Assembly (NCBI RefSeq): GCF_000400735.1
Contig: NZ_KE007368.1
Coordinates: 1-64,000 of the forward strand
Direction of reading: 5' to 3'
Length of the DNA stretch: 64,000 nucleotides
Origin: Acinetobacter tandoii DSM 14970 = CIP 107469
GTDB taxonomy: Bacteria; Pseudomonadota; Gammaproteobacteria; Pseudomonadales; Moraxellaceae
Shown: piece after piece, positions 1-7,600 of the stretch
How positions within the stretch are numbered: position 1 is the first letter of the stretch
How the letters are laid out: each line of letters begins with the position of its first letter
Translations under genes and position numbers: made by a program
Notes under the pieces: model-generated
Databases searched by the model: none
Seen by the model: the letters and a program-made list of their open reading frames with translations, nothing else
What the model was told of the DNA's origin: nothing

Positions 1-536
1 ACTCTTCAGTTTAAAATCAATAGTGCTTTATTCTAAACACCAAATCTGGCTCATCAATTTTCTGACATTAATTTCTCAAATAAACTTCGAGTAATTTCTA
101 CCATCAATCAATGAAAATAATTTCGATCAATCAATCAGTAAAAATCCACACAAGTTGTTCTTCATAATCTCTTAATGATCTTCTCGATGATTCGTCATCA
201 TCAAGCTAGGTCGGCTATGTTACTCTAATCTAAATCAAAGTCAACAGGTAATTTCGATATTTTTAAAACTCATTAAATCAATCTAAAAATTTAACTACTA
301 AGCTAAATCCTTGTTAATCAACAAGTTTTTATCAACACCACCGCCGATGGATGTGCATTCTACAGCATTTCTGATCGCTTGCAATACCCTTTTGAAAATT
401 AAATTATCAAGCGTTCTTTTTTTAACCATAAAATACTATTTCCAGCATTACCCTCTCTAAATATGAGAACTATTTTTATTGACTAGTTTTAGCTACAATC
501 ATCCAATTACTTCACTTATTAAATAAATTACTTGAA
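1..536. other. AT-rich intergenic region
   Basis: Strongly AT-rich stretch upstream of the YfiR-like gene. I find no convincing open reading frame, tRNA or clear terminator. It probably holds the promoter of the following three-gene operon, but I cannot place one with confidence. Confidence 0.5.
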
Positions 537-1040
537 ATGGTTAACACTAAAATAAAGGTTTATGTATTTATTTTCATCACTGTGTTGATGTCAAAGCCTG
601 TGTATGCCGTTTCTACACACAATATGTTTATTATCACATTATCTATCTTAAGTTATGCGAAATGGAATACTCCCACTCCAGCTTTATGTGTGATTGATAA
701 TCCAAACTATGCCGTGCAATTTAATCAAGCCTTACGCTTGCAAGGCTATCATTACAAAATTTCATCGATTCGTTTAAATGAATTAGATAAATCTTCATGT
801 AATGCCATTTTTTTATCGACCTTTTCTCCTCAAGAAGAACAAAAAATTATTCACAGTCAAAGACAGGATCCTCCCCTCTCTTTTAGTTCAACCAACCAAG
901 CCTGTGAAATTGGAAGTGCTTTCTGTCTTTATACACGTAATAACAGCACCTCATTTAAAGTGAATTTAGATAGTTTGAGTCAATCCAAAGTACGAGTTGA
1001 TCCACGCGTGTTATTGCTTGCGAAAGCGACGGAGCAATAA
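537..1040 (+). CDS. YfiR-like periplasmic protein (DUF4154 family)
   Basis: 167 aa with an N-terminal signal peptide (about residues 1-24, ending near YAVS). The mature part resembles YfiR/DUF4154, the periplasmic repressor of the diguanylate cyclase YfiN in Pseudomonas. Several cysteines are present, including the pair in CEIGSAFC near residues 123-130, compatible with the disulfides known in YfiR. It is followed after 2 bases by a GGDEF cyclase and then an OmpA-like lipoprotein, which is the YfiBNR trio in a different order. The family call rests on context plus weak sequence likeness. The start has no strong ribosome site. Confidence 0.7.
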   Translation: MVNTKIKVYVFIFITVLMSKPVYAVSTHNMFIITLSILSYAKWNTPTPALCVIDNPNYAVQFNQALRLQGYHYKISSIRLNELDKSSCNAIFLSTFSPQEEQKIIHSQRQDPPLSFSSTNQACEIGSAFCLYTRNNSTSFKVNLDSLSQSKVRVDPRVLLLAKATEQ

Positions 1041-1042
1041 AA

Positions 1043-2254
1043 ATGGCTAAATATTCTCATATGACATCACTACAATCCTTATTTAAACGTTCGCAGCTCG
1101 CAATCTTTGCTTTAACTTTTTCAATTTGTACGATTATTTTTATTGTGGTTTCCACCTACACCATGAATACTTACGCAAAACAAAGCTTAAATATTCTTGC
1201 GGAGGCGTTGAGTGAGCGTATACAGCCTGCTATGGTATTTAATGACCGCATAACGATTCAACAAATCTTAAATAACTACACCACGCAATATTCTATTCGC
1301 TCCATTCAAGTCCTTGATCCTTCAAAACATGAGATTGCAAATAGCCGACAAGTTGTTCAATCCTTCCAGAACACTCAAAGTCTTTTAGATCATTTATTTT
1401 TTCAGCAACCCATTCAAATCGCTATTCGACACAATCAGCAATATTACGGCTCGATTGTGGTCTATGGTAGTTCGCAGAGCCTGTTAGATTTTTTCTTTAA
1501 AATCTTAATTGGTCTGTGTCTAGCTATTATTTTAATTTTATTCGCACTTCTTTGGTCTGTCCGTTCTACATACCAATATTTAATGCATTCTATTCACCCG
1601 CTGGTTTCTACTGCACGCGAAATTAGTGAATTTAAAGCCTATCAACTACGCTTGCCACATTCAAATATCAAAGAACTACAACAACTGAATGAGGTATTTA
1701 ATGAATTGTTAGATAAGATTCAAGTATCAACCCAAAAACTACGTGCGGAAAATGATGTATTGGCTCATCAAGCATTACATGATCAGCTTACACAACTACC
1801 TAACCGTCACTATTTTTATCAAACACTCCTGGCTAGCTTTGACCAATCTCCAAAGACCACCTCTGCATTATTTTTTATTGATAATAACAACTTTAAAGAA
1901 ATCAACGACCAATATGGTCATTTAGCGGGTGATGCAGTATTACAGGAAATGGCTAAAAGATTGCAAAACAGTTTAAGACAAGATGATTTTATTGCACGCC
2001 TGGGTGGAGATGAGTTTGCCATCCTCATTCGCAACATCACCAAGACCGAACACCTCACTAAAATTAGTGAAAATTTATTGAAATGCTGCGAACAACCGCT
2101 TCATTTTGATCAACACCAGATTTATTTCAGCTTCTCTATCGGGATTGCTTCAACCGAGCAAGCACATAGCCCCGAGGATCTCATCACGGCCGCCGATAGC
2201 GCAATGTATAAAGCAAAAACATTGCAACAAGGCTGGTACTTCTCTCTACGTTAG
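1043..2254 (+). CDS. YfiN-like membrane diguanylate cyclase
   Basis: 403 aa. A transmembrane helix near residues 16-38 and a second near 148-172 enclose a periplasmic sensor region; a HAMP-like linker leads to a C-terminal GGDEF domain. The active-site GGDEF motif is intact, and RQDD lies five residues before it, fitting an RxxD inhibitory site. It should make c-di-GMP from two GTP at the inner membrane, with activity set by the neighbouring YfiR-like (repressing) and YfiB-like (sequestering) proteins. The three genes are tightly spaced, so one transcript is likely. Confidence 0.85.
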   Translation: MAKYSHMTSLQSLFKRSQLAIFALTFSICTIIFIVVSTYTMNTYAKQSLNILAEALSERIQPAMVFNDRITIQQILNNYTTQYSIRSIQVLDPSKHEIANSRQVVQSFQNTQSLLDHLFFQQPIQIAIRHNQQYYGSIVVYGSSQSLLDFFFKILIGLCLAIILILFALLWSVRSTYQYLMHSIHPLVSTAREISEFKAYQLRLPHSNIKELQQLNEVFNELLDKIQVSTQKLRAENDVLAHQALHDQLTQLPNRHYFYQTLLASFDQSPKTTSALFFIDNNNFKEINDQYGHLAGDAVLQEMAKRLQNSLRQDDFIARLGGDEFAILIRNITKTEHLTKISENLLKCCEQPLHFDQHQIYFSFSIGIASTEQAHSPEDLITAADSAMYKAKTLQQGWYFSLR

Positions 2255-2264
2255 GAACTTTACA

Positions 2265-2750
2265 ATGATAACCCTTTCCCGTCCTATTAAACTCGCACTC
2301 ATTCTATTGCTCAGTAGCGTTTTGAGCGCGTGTGCCAGTTGGGGACATTTAAACTATAAACAAGCTCGCATGCTCAAAAAAGAGGGCTTCGTATTAACTG
2401 ATGAAGGCTGGAGTTTACGCTTACCCGAGCGCTTATTATTTGGTTTTGACAGCTATGAAATTAAAGCTGAGCAAACTGATGAACTTATGCGCCTATCAAC
2501 ACAGTTGCAAAAATATAAGCTCAATAAAATTAAGATTGTTGGTCATACCGATGATATTGGTGACAGTACTTATAATCAAATTTTGTCAGAAAAGCGTGCG
2601 ACCAGCGTATCTACAATTTTTCTTCAAACAGGCTTTCAACCTAATAATCTTCACACCATTGGACGAGGTTCTTCACACCCCCTTGTAGAAAATAGCTCTG
2701 ATGAAAATCGTGCGACCAACCGTCGCGTGAATATTATTATTATTCCTTAA
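2265..2750 (+). CDS. YfiB-like OmpA-domain outer membrane lipoprotein
   Basis: 161 aa. Start chosen at 2265 because it gives a lipoprotein signal peptide with lipobox LSAC (Cys near residue 21); an upstream in-frame start at 2106 lies inside the cyclase gene. The C-terminal half is an OmpA-like peptidoglycan-binding domain with the typical VGHTDDIGD and a C-terminal NRRVNIII segment. In Pseudomonas, YfiB sequesters YfiR and so releases YfiN. It is the last gene of the trio and is followed by a terminator at 2815-2847. Confidence 0.8.
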   Translation: MITLSRPIKLALILLLSSVLSACASWGHLNYKQARMLKKEGFVLTDEGWSLRLPERLLFGFDSYEIKAEQTDELMRLSTQLQKYKLNKIKIVGHTDDIGDSTYNQILSEKRATSVSTIFLQTGFQPNNLHTIGRGSSHPLVENSSDENRATNRRVNIIIIP

Positions 2751-2814
2751 GGCTTAAACGACCAAGCTACATTCAAGCTATAAAACAACCGAAGCATCCA
2801 TCAACATATTTCAG

Positions 2815-2847
2815 GTTGTCTAGCAATTTGCCTAGACAACTTTTTTT
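2815..2847 (+). terminator. Intrinsic terminator of the yfi-like operon
   Basis: Perfect 9-bp stem GTTGTCTAG / CTAGACAAC with an 8-base loop, followed by seven T. It lies 65 bases after the lipoprotein stop codon. Confidence 0.85.
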
Positions 2848-2954
2848 GATTTAAGCAATTAAAGATAAAACAAGAGGAGTTCGATTACTAATCTACTAAT
2901 CGTGATTATGAAAATTTAGCAAGATATAATAGGGTTTTATTAAATTTTAGACAT

Positions 2955-2975
2955 AAAAAAACCGCTTAACGCGGT
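2955..2975 (-). terminator. Terminator of the tRNA operon, left in place by the prophage
   Basis: On the minus strand a 5-bp stem ACCGC / GCGGT is followed by a run of T (A-tract 2955-2961 on plus). It is 26 bases past the 3' end of the left tRNA-Pro. Before integration it would have ended the Pro-Arg-His-Pro operon, which now lies 38 kb to the right. Confidence 0.65.
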
Positions 2976-3001
2976 ATCTTTATCTCGACCATTTTTATAA
3001 A

Positions 3002-3078
3002 TGGTCGGAGCAGTAGGATTCGAACCTACGACCCCCTGGTCCCAAACCAGGTGCACTACCAGGCTGTGCTATGCTCCG
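3002..3078 (-). tRNA. tRNA-Pro(UGG), left copy
   Basis: 77 bases including encoded CCA; acceptor CGGAGCA pairs with TGCTCCG, and the anticodon loop TTTGGGA gives anticodon TGG. Sequence is identical to the copies at 41078-41154 and 41392-41468. Prophage insertion has cut this copy off from the operon promoter near 41516-41544. Confidence 0.95.
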
Positions 3079-3082
3079 AAAT

Positions 3083-3108
3083 TGGGGTGAATGACGGGAT
3101 TCGAACCC
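3083..3108 (-). pseudogene. 3' fragment of tRNA-His at attL
   Basis: Matches the CCA end, acceptor 3' strand and T-arm of the intact tRNA-His at 41159-41235; identity stops at 3108 and no anticodon arm follows. It is the tRNA remnant expected at one end of an integrated phage. Confidence 0.88.
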
Positions 3109-3317
3109 ATCACAATTTGGATACTTGATCTATAAAAATCATATATTTAGGTAATTGTCGTATTGATAAAGGTGCAAATATGGGAATTATTTGACTCTAG
3201 GTCTGAGAAACAATGGGTTTAGACACTCGTTTTTGTGCTTGTTTGAGAATTGAGATTTTGTGACTTAAATTGACCAAACTGACGGTTATTCATATTTAGA
3301 GTAATGGAGTAATAAAT
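3109..3317. other. Non-coding left end of the prophage
   Basis: AT-rich phage DNA between attL and the integrase terminator. No gene seen. It probably carries integrase arm-binding sites; short GTAATNNAGTAATAAA-like words occur here (about 3300-3316) and again near 40616, but this is only suggestive. Confidence 0.4.
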
Positions 3318-3345
3318 AAAAAAGTGCCCAATTAATTAGGCACTT
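3318..3345 (-). terminator. Intrinsic terminator of the integrase gene
   Basis: Seven-bp stem AAGTGCC / GGCACTT with T-run on the minus strand (A-tract 3318-3323). It lies 49 bases after the integrase stop. Confidence 0.75.
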
Positions 3346-3393
3346 ATAAAATCTTTCGATTACATTCGTAGAGTAAGTTTCAAGTAACTTTCA

Positions 3394-4554
3394 TTACATA
3401 CTTATATAGTTATTTAACTTGGTAATGTAATCAGGCAAATCTTCTGCAATTAACTTCCCATAGTGTTTGTAAATCATTGATGTATCACTATGGCCAAGCT
3501 GCTCTGCGATCCATTCAGGTGGAACTTGTCCTGAAGTTAAAAGCTGACTGGCAAAGGTGTGTCTGCCTTGGTTAATTCCTCTTTTACGAACTTTGGCTTT
3601 CTTAAGGTGTTTATTCCACCGATAGCGTAATTCATGATATTCAAAATGATTCGATCTCTCATGATTGATCCAGACAAAACGGACTCTTTCAGATTTCTTG
3701 GTCTTATTGTCACGTTGCAGAATATCAATCGTTTTACCACGCATGTTTCCAGTGATCACATATTGTTTTTTTAATGCTGTGATTGCTGGTTCAAGCAGCT
3801 TTATTTTCCGCTTACGTCTGCGGTTTTTGGTTACCCGGTAAATTCCCCGGACATATGATCGTGAAATTTGAATTGTCCCTTTTTCCAAGTCGATATCTTC
3901 CCATGCAATTGGGATCTGTTCTGACATTGATAGCCCAGTCCAAAATAAGCATGGCAGAAGGTTCTGAATATCGAGATCTGTTTCAGTATTCAGGATCATT
4001 GCGATTTCGGTTTTGGTAAACGGATCTGGCTCTGGAGTATCGGTCTGATGAATGACGATATTTTGAAAAGGATTATATTGAATTTGGAATTCATCTCTCC
4101 AAATGGCATGAACTTGAGATAATCGGGTGAGGATCTCTCGAACTGTTTTGTTGTTCAATGTGTCTTTGAGTTGCTCGATCCACTTTTTCAACATATTGGT
4201 ATTAATGTCTTTGGGGTGCAGTTTGCCCCACTTTGGCAAAATATGATTGTTTACATGACCTTTATATGAATCGAAAGTACTTGGGGCTACTTCCTTTATT
4301 GTGATGGTTAGATACAAATTGGCGTAGTAGCTAATTTGGTTCTTCTTTAGATTTTTGGAATTTGGAAAATGCTTGGCCAAACTAAATTTATTAAGTTGGA
4401 TCTCCAATTTAATGAGCTCTGCAAGTTGCTTTGCTCGCTTTTCATTTTCTGGTGTGAATGGCCAATCTAAAGTTTCACTAATTTTTGGCTCGGATGGATG
4501 TGGTTTCATCCAGATACGCATGCTTTTGCCACGTACTTCTAAACCTGCAGACAT
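3394..4554 (-). CDS. int: Tyrosine-type phage integrase
   Basis: 386 aa. A short N-terminal arm-type region (1-60) precedes a SAM-like core-binding domain (about 68-165) and a C-terminal catalytic domain (about 175-375). Visible catalytic residues are Arg331-His332 (GRHTF), His355 (LGHS) and Tyr362 (MIYKHYGK). The usual first arginine, normally in TGLR-x-SE, is replaced by serine in TGLSMSE (Ser209). This may weaken catalysis or be a family variant. Position next to attL, transcribed toward the attachment site, fits prophage integration and excision. The ribosome site is weak. Confidence 0.92.
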   Translation of the reverse strand: MSAGLEVRGKSMRIWMKPHPSEPKISETLDWPFTPENEKRAKQLAELIKLEIQLNKFSLAKHFPNSKNLKKNQISYYANLYLTITIKEVAPSTFDSYKGHVNNHILPKWGKLHPKDINTNMLKKWIEQLKDTLNNKTVREILTRLSQVHAIWRDEFQIQYNPFQNIVIHQTDTPEPDPFTKTEIAMILNTETDLDIQNLLPCLFWTGLSMSEQIPIAWEDIDLEKGTIQISRSYVRGIYRVTKNRRRKRKIKLLEPAITALKKQYVITGNMRGKTIDILQRDNKTKKSERVRFVWINHERSNHFEYHELRYRWNKHLKKAKVRKRGINQGRHTFASQLLTSGQVPPEWIAEQLGHSDTSMIYKHYGKLIAEDLPDYITKLNNYISM

Positions 4555-4606
4555 GTTTAAACCTACATTTAAGTATTTATAAATTTAAGAGATATTTTAG
4601 AGGAAT

Positions 4607-4626
4607 GCACCTCCATTCGGAGGTGC
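4607..4626 (-). promoter_or_regulatory. Hairpin between exonuclease and integrase genes
   Basis: Perfect 8-bp stem GCACCTCC / GGAGGTGC with an ATTC loop, lying between the exonuclease stop and integrase start. No T-run follows on either strand, so it is a poor intrinsic terminator; it may act on mRNA stability or on integrase expression. Confidence 0.5.
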
Positions 4627-4641
4627 TTGAGAGGTGCGCTG

Positions 4642-5415
4642 TTAGTCGAAAGGTAGTTGGTTTTGTTCGTCTAAATTACTTCTAGCAAGAAGTTCATTTT
4701 CAAGTGATATACGAAGATATTGATCATCGGTTTTGTTCAATACTTCATGAAGCTCCTTATCTTCCATATCCTTGATAGCCCAACCTCGATATTTGCCATA
4801 GAAAATATGAGTTGGGTACCTTGATTGCTCTGAAAATTCATACAACTCTTCAAAAGAGGAAATTCCAGTTTCTTCAACAATTGCAGTTAAAACTGAAAAT
4901 GTCGTTTTACAATCACTTAATGCTGAATGTGCAAATCTCAACTCGTGTGCGGTCATTCCTCGATTTGGACTGATATGAAGAGCCATAGCAGAAAGATTAT
5001 GCGCATCCAATGTTGGCCATAAATATCGAGACATTGCCAAAGTACAAATTGTTTTGATTCCTTTGGTTACGGTGCCTGCTCTATTTACTGCTGCAATGTC
5101 GTAATCAATATTATGGCCAATCAAATATTCCGTATTAATTTGCACAGGAAATTTAAACTCATTAAATGATGGGCAATTCTCTAAATCTTCATCTACGATA
5201 TGGTGCACCGCCATAGCACCTAGACTTATTGGTTCACTTGGTTTATAGCGCTCTGAAAATGTAACTGATTTATGTAATAGAAGTTCCGGGCTTATGCGGT
5301 AATCATCCGAAAGTTTGGCGTTTTCCATTATTGAAAAATCAATAGCAATCCCTGCAGCTTCAATGATATCGCCATGTAACTTATGAGTTTCAGTATCAAA
5401 AATTAATGCTGTCAT
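4642..5415 (-). CDS. DnaQ/ExoX-type 3'-5' exonuclease
   Basis: 257 aa from ATG 5415, two bases after the preceding stop; an in-frame start eight codons upstream overlaps that gene and is less likely. N-terminal DEDDh exonuclease fold: FDTET (motif I, about residues 6-10), HNIDYD (motif II) and AHSALSDCKTT (motif III) carry the acidic metal ligands and histidine. The remaining C-terminal part (about 175-257) is of unknown role and contains YGKYRGW, a segment often seen after ExoX-like domains. It may process DNA ends in replication or recombination. It ends the early leftward run before the integrase. Confidence 0.82.
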   Translation of the reverse strand: MTALIFDTETHKLHGDIIEAAGIAIDFSIMENAKLSDDYRISPELLLHKSVTFSERYKPSEPISLGAMAVHHIVDEDLENCPSFNEFKFPVQINTEYLIGHNIDYDIAAVNRAGTVTKGIKTICTLAMSRYLWPTLDAHNLSAMALHISPNRGMTAHELRFAHSALSDCKTTFSVLTAIVEETGISSFEELYEFSEQSRYPTHIFYGKYRGWAIKDMEDKELHEVLNKTDDQYLRISLENELLARSNLDEQNQLPFD

Positions 5416-5417
5416 GA

Positions 5418-5615
5418 TTATTCCATCCATTGAACACAATTATCAGTCTCGCACTTTGCTGCGATGTGCCCATTTACAGCACTAATTTGATAGCTCAAAG
5501 TCCCTGCATTACAAATGGGACAAGACATTTCTGCACCAAAGGTGAGTTGTGGTTTTTGGGTACCATGTTTGTCAGTGATTGCTTGACGGGCTAAAGCGAT
5601 ATTTTGAAAGTTCAT
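5418..5615 (-). CDS. Small four-cysteine phage protein
   Basis: 65 aa, function unknown. CPIC at about residues 32-35 and C-x4-C near the end (CETDNC) suggest a zinc ribbon. Its start overlaps the preceding stop (TAATG), which indicates translational coupling within the early operon. Confidence 0.65.
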   Translation of the reverse strand: MNFQNIALARQAITDKHGTQKPQLTFGAEMSCPICNAGTLSYQISAVNGHIAAKCETDNCVQWME

Positions 5616-5881
5616 TACGCATGTTCCTCCCAGTCGAACTCTTCGCCTAACTGCTCGCGATTATCTTCATCAATTAAAATAACTGAGATAATTTCATAAT
5701 CATTAAGCTTCTTAACAGTAGCCATTTTCTCAAAGGCATCCTTCATATTTAAAAATGTACCTTCAAGCGTACGAATTTCAGCAACAATACATGCCCCAAA
5801 ACAAGTCTCCGCTATATGATGGATTTCAGAGTTCTCTAAAATTTTTCGGATACGTACTTGATACTTTTTTGATTGCTTCAT
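5615..5881 (-). CDS. Hypothetical phage protein
   Basis: 88 aa from ATG 5881 (an upstream TTG at 5887 is a less likely start). No family recognised. The sequence is mixed alpha/beta with an acidic C-terminus (GEEFDWEEHA). It is part of a tightly packed chain of small early genes with 1-4 base overlaps. Confidence 0.6.
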   Translation of the reverse strand: MKQSKKYQVRIRKILENSEIHHIAETCFGACIVAEIRTLEGTFLNMKDAFEKMATVKKLNDYEIISVILIDEDNREQLGEEFDWEEHA

Positions 5882-5883
5882 GA

Positions 5884-6198
5884 TCAAGCTGCTCCCTGAT
5901 GATTGTCATCTAATTCACAACGGCATCGACCTATCCGAAAATATTCAATTGGTCCTGGTGCATCCTTTGGCGTAATTTCATAACGTGAAAGCTCATAGGT
6001 ACGGACTTGGGCTTTTACAGTGATGTCATCACCATCAATTTTAGTAATTTTTCCAGAATGGGCAGTTTGGCTGACGGAAATATTTCCATTGCCTATACTT
6101 TTGCGTTTCTGGATCATAAAGTTGACTTCATCACCCACTTGGTATGCTTCAAAATTTGGCAGGATTAAACCACCACAATTACAATGATATTTAGACAT
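5884..6198 (-). CDS. Hypothetical phage protein with cysteine pairs
   Basis: 104 aa, family not recognised. CNC near residues 6-8 and CRC near 92-94 could bind metal together. The middle (about residues 20-70) looks like a small beta-barrel such as KOW/SH3 (VGDEVNFMI, GKITKIDGDDITVKA). Located in the early leftward operon, three bases after the neighbouring 162-aa gene. Confidence 0.6.
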   Translation of the reverse strand: MSKYHCNCGGLILPNFEAYQVGDEVNFMIQKRKSIGNGNISVSQTAHSGKITKIDGDDITVKAQVRTYELSRYEITPKDAPGPIEYFRIGRCRCELDDNHQGAA

Positions 6199-6201
6199 GG
6201 C

Positions 6202-6690
6202 TTAACCCTCCAAACCTTCTTCACATTTTTCTTTAATGCAGTCTTCAAGATGTTGAATACATCTTGCCTTTGATTCAAATGGACCTTGCCAACAACCATC
6301 TAAAACAATATCCCACTCAACTAAACCATGTTCTTCAATTCGATCTATTTGAACTCTGCCAAAAAATGGAACATCATGCGCAAACCAATGTTCATTATCA
6401 TCAGTGCCAAATTCTATTTTTGAGTTTTGTGTGACAGCTTCAGCTTGATAGACTTTTTCTGCATGCTTAATTAATGCAGCAACTAATGATCCTTTCATAA
6501 ACCAGGTTTGATTAATCATGCAGTCATTCTTTAAAGTCTGTGGCTGTGATTCACAAGTTACCCAAGTCAACCAACAAAGTTGTGTTTTCTCATCTTCATA
6601 AAGTTCCAGTTCATCATTCCAAGTAAAATCTTTCAGATCGCAAACCATTGCTTCTTCAAATTTTAAATGTGTATCTGTCTTAGTGTTCAT
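6202..6690 (-). CDS. Hypothetical phage protein
   Basis: 162 aa, function unknown. Rich in tryptophan and acidic residues. The first half reads like a field-entry or DUF551-like accessory protein and the second half ends in a Cys/Glu-rich helix. A ribosome site GGAGC precedes the start. Packed between neighbours in the early operon with 3-base gaps. Confidence 0.6.
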   Translation of the reverse strand: MNTKTDTHLKFEEAMVCDLKDFTWNDELELYEDEKTQLCWLTWVTCESQPQTLKNDCMINQTWFMKGSLVAALIKHAEKVYQAEAVTQNSKIEFGTDDNEHWFAHDVPFFGRVQIDRIEEHGLVEWDIVLDGCWQGPFESKARCIQHLEDCIKEKCEEGLEG

Positions 6691-6693
6691 AGA

Positions 6694-6909
6694 CTAAGCT
6701 CCTAATACTGCGGTACTTGGTATTTGCGCCATTACGGCTGACTGGTTTAATACCCAGCGTTGACGCAAATCAGTTTCAAAACTAGATAAAGGCTTTGGCT
6801 GTTTTGGATTACGCTTACTGTGCGTTGTATGTGGATGCTTTTTTGTCATTCGAAAAAAATTCGGATGAATAAGTTCTGGTGTTAATACTGCGTTAGAATT
6901 GCTGTGCAT
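6694..6909 (-). CDS. Small basic hypothetical phage protein
   Basis: 71 aa from ATG 6909, chosen because GGAGA stands seven bases before it; an in-frame start at 6939 lies inside the inverted repeat 6936-6967. The middle is rich in His, Lys, Arg and Pro, which may mean nucleic acid binding. No family recognised. Confidence 0.5.
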   Translation of the reverse strand: MHSNSNAVLTPELIHPNFFRMTKKHPHTTHSKRNPKQPKPLSSFETDLRQRWVLNQSAVMAQIPSTAVLGA

Positions 6910-6935
6910 TATTGGTTCTCCAACTGATTGATGTG

Positions 6936-6967
6936 ACACATACAGGAGTGGCCGCTTCTGTATGTGT
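6936..6967. promoter_or_regulatory. 10-bp inverted repeat in the early operon
   Basis: ACACATACAG and CTGTATGTGT are perfect inverted copies separated by 12 bases, between the 199-aa and 71-aa genes. A T5 run follows on the plus strand only, so for the leftward transcript it is more likely an mRNA structure or an operator than a terminator. Confidence 0.5.
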
Positions 6968-6977
6968 GCTTTTTAAA

Positions 6978-7577
6978 TTAATGAATTGGATGCTGAGTTT
7001 TTTTAGATCGCTCTGTTTCAGACTTATCTGACATCACTGCAGCTAAAATAAGGAGTTTCAATAATTCTGGAACTTCTGATTTAACTTCTTTTCGCTTTGG
7101 GAATTGTGGAAGTTGTAGCTGCTCATAAAATTCATTCGCATATGCCCATTGATGGATACGTTCTTCTTTCAGACTTCCTCTTCTTGAATGAAATTTCTCA
7201 TGTTTTTTACAGTATTCGACGCCAGACATAATTTCTTTATCATCAAATACAACGATAATTTCTCGGCCATGCTCAGGCAGTGTTTTAATGCTGTGAAAAA
7301 TAGGATTCAATTTCGAGTGTGCGGGAATTGCTTCAATTTGCACATGAAATGTTGCGGAATTTGATTCTTTTAAAATGGCATTTGCAAAGTTATAAACGCT
7401 ATTTAAGAATGAACCTCCTTGCCCACCAATACCCACTGGATAGCCAATTATTTGCATTAGTTCATCTCTTTTGATTTCTTGCTCAATAAGACGATTTTCT
7501 AAGTAATGAGCAACGTCTGCAGAAACTGGCAAAGATGCCTTCATGCATGATGGTGTCCAAATATTAAGTTGATACAT
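6978..7577 (-). CDS. Hypothetical phage protein
   Basis: 199 aa, no family recognised with confidence. A glycine-rich segment (GIGGQGGSF, about residues 49-57) and an acidic IVVFDDKEI stretch are visible; the last 30 residues are charged and probably disordered. It lies directly downstream of the primase-helicase, so a replication-related role is possible but unproved. Confidence 0.6.
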   Translation of the reverse strand: MYQLNIWTPSCMKASLPVSADVAHYLENRLIEQEIKRDELMQIIGYPVGIGGQGGSFLNSVYNFANAILKESNSATFHVQIEAIPAHSKLNPIFHSIKTLPEHGREIIVVFDDKEIMSGVEYCKKHEKFHSRRGSLKEERIHQWAYANEFYEQLQLPQFPKRKEVKSEVPELLKLLILAAVMSDKSETERSKKTQHPIH

Positions 7578-7600
7578 AGTATTTTCCTTTTAAGTTGGGA

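Larger units (their letters stand above)
3001..3108. repeat. attL copy of the 108-bp attachment repeat
   Basis: Identical base for base to 41077-41184. It covers a whole tRNA-Pro, the short spacer and the last 26 bases (3' end, with T-loop) of tRNA-His. The bases on both sides differ between the copies (3000 versus 41076, 3109 versus 41185), so the limits are exact for this pair. The crossover lies somewhere inside it. Confidence 0.92.

Noticed and set aside
3109..3125. Extension of the att repeat beyond 108 bp
   Set aside because: Similarity to tRNA-His continues weakly (about half the next 12 bases) but is not identity; counted as divergence.
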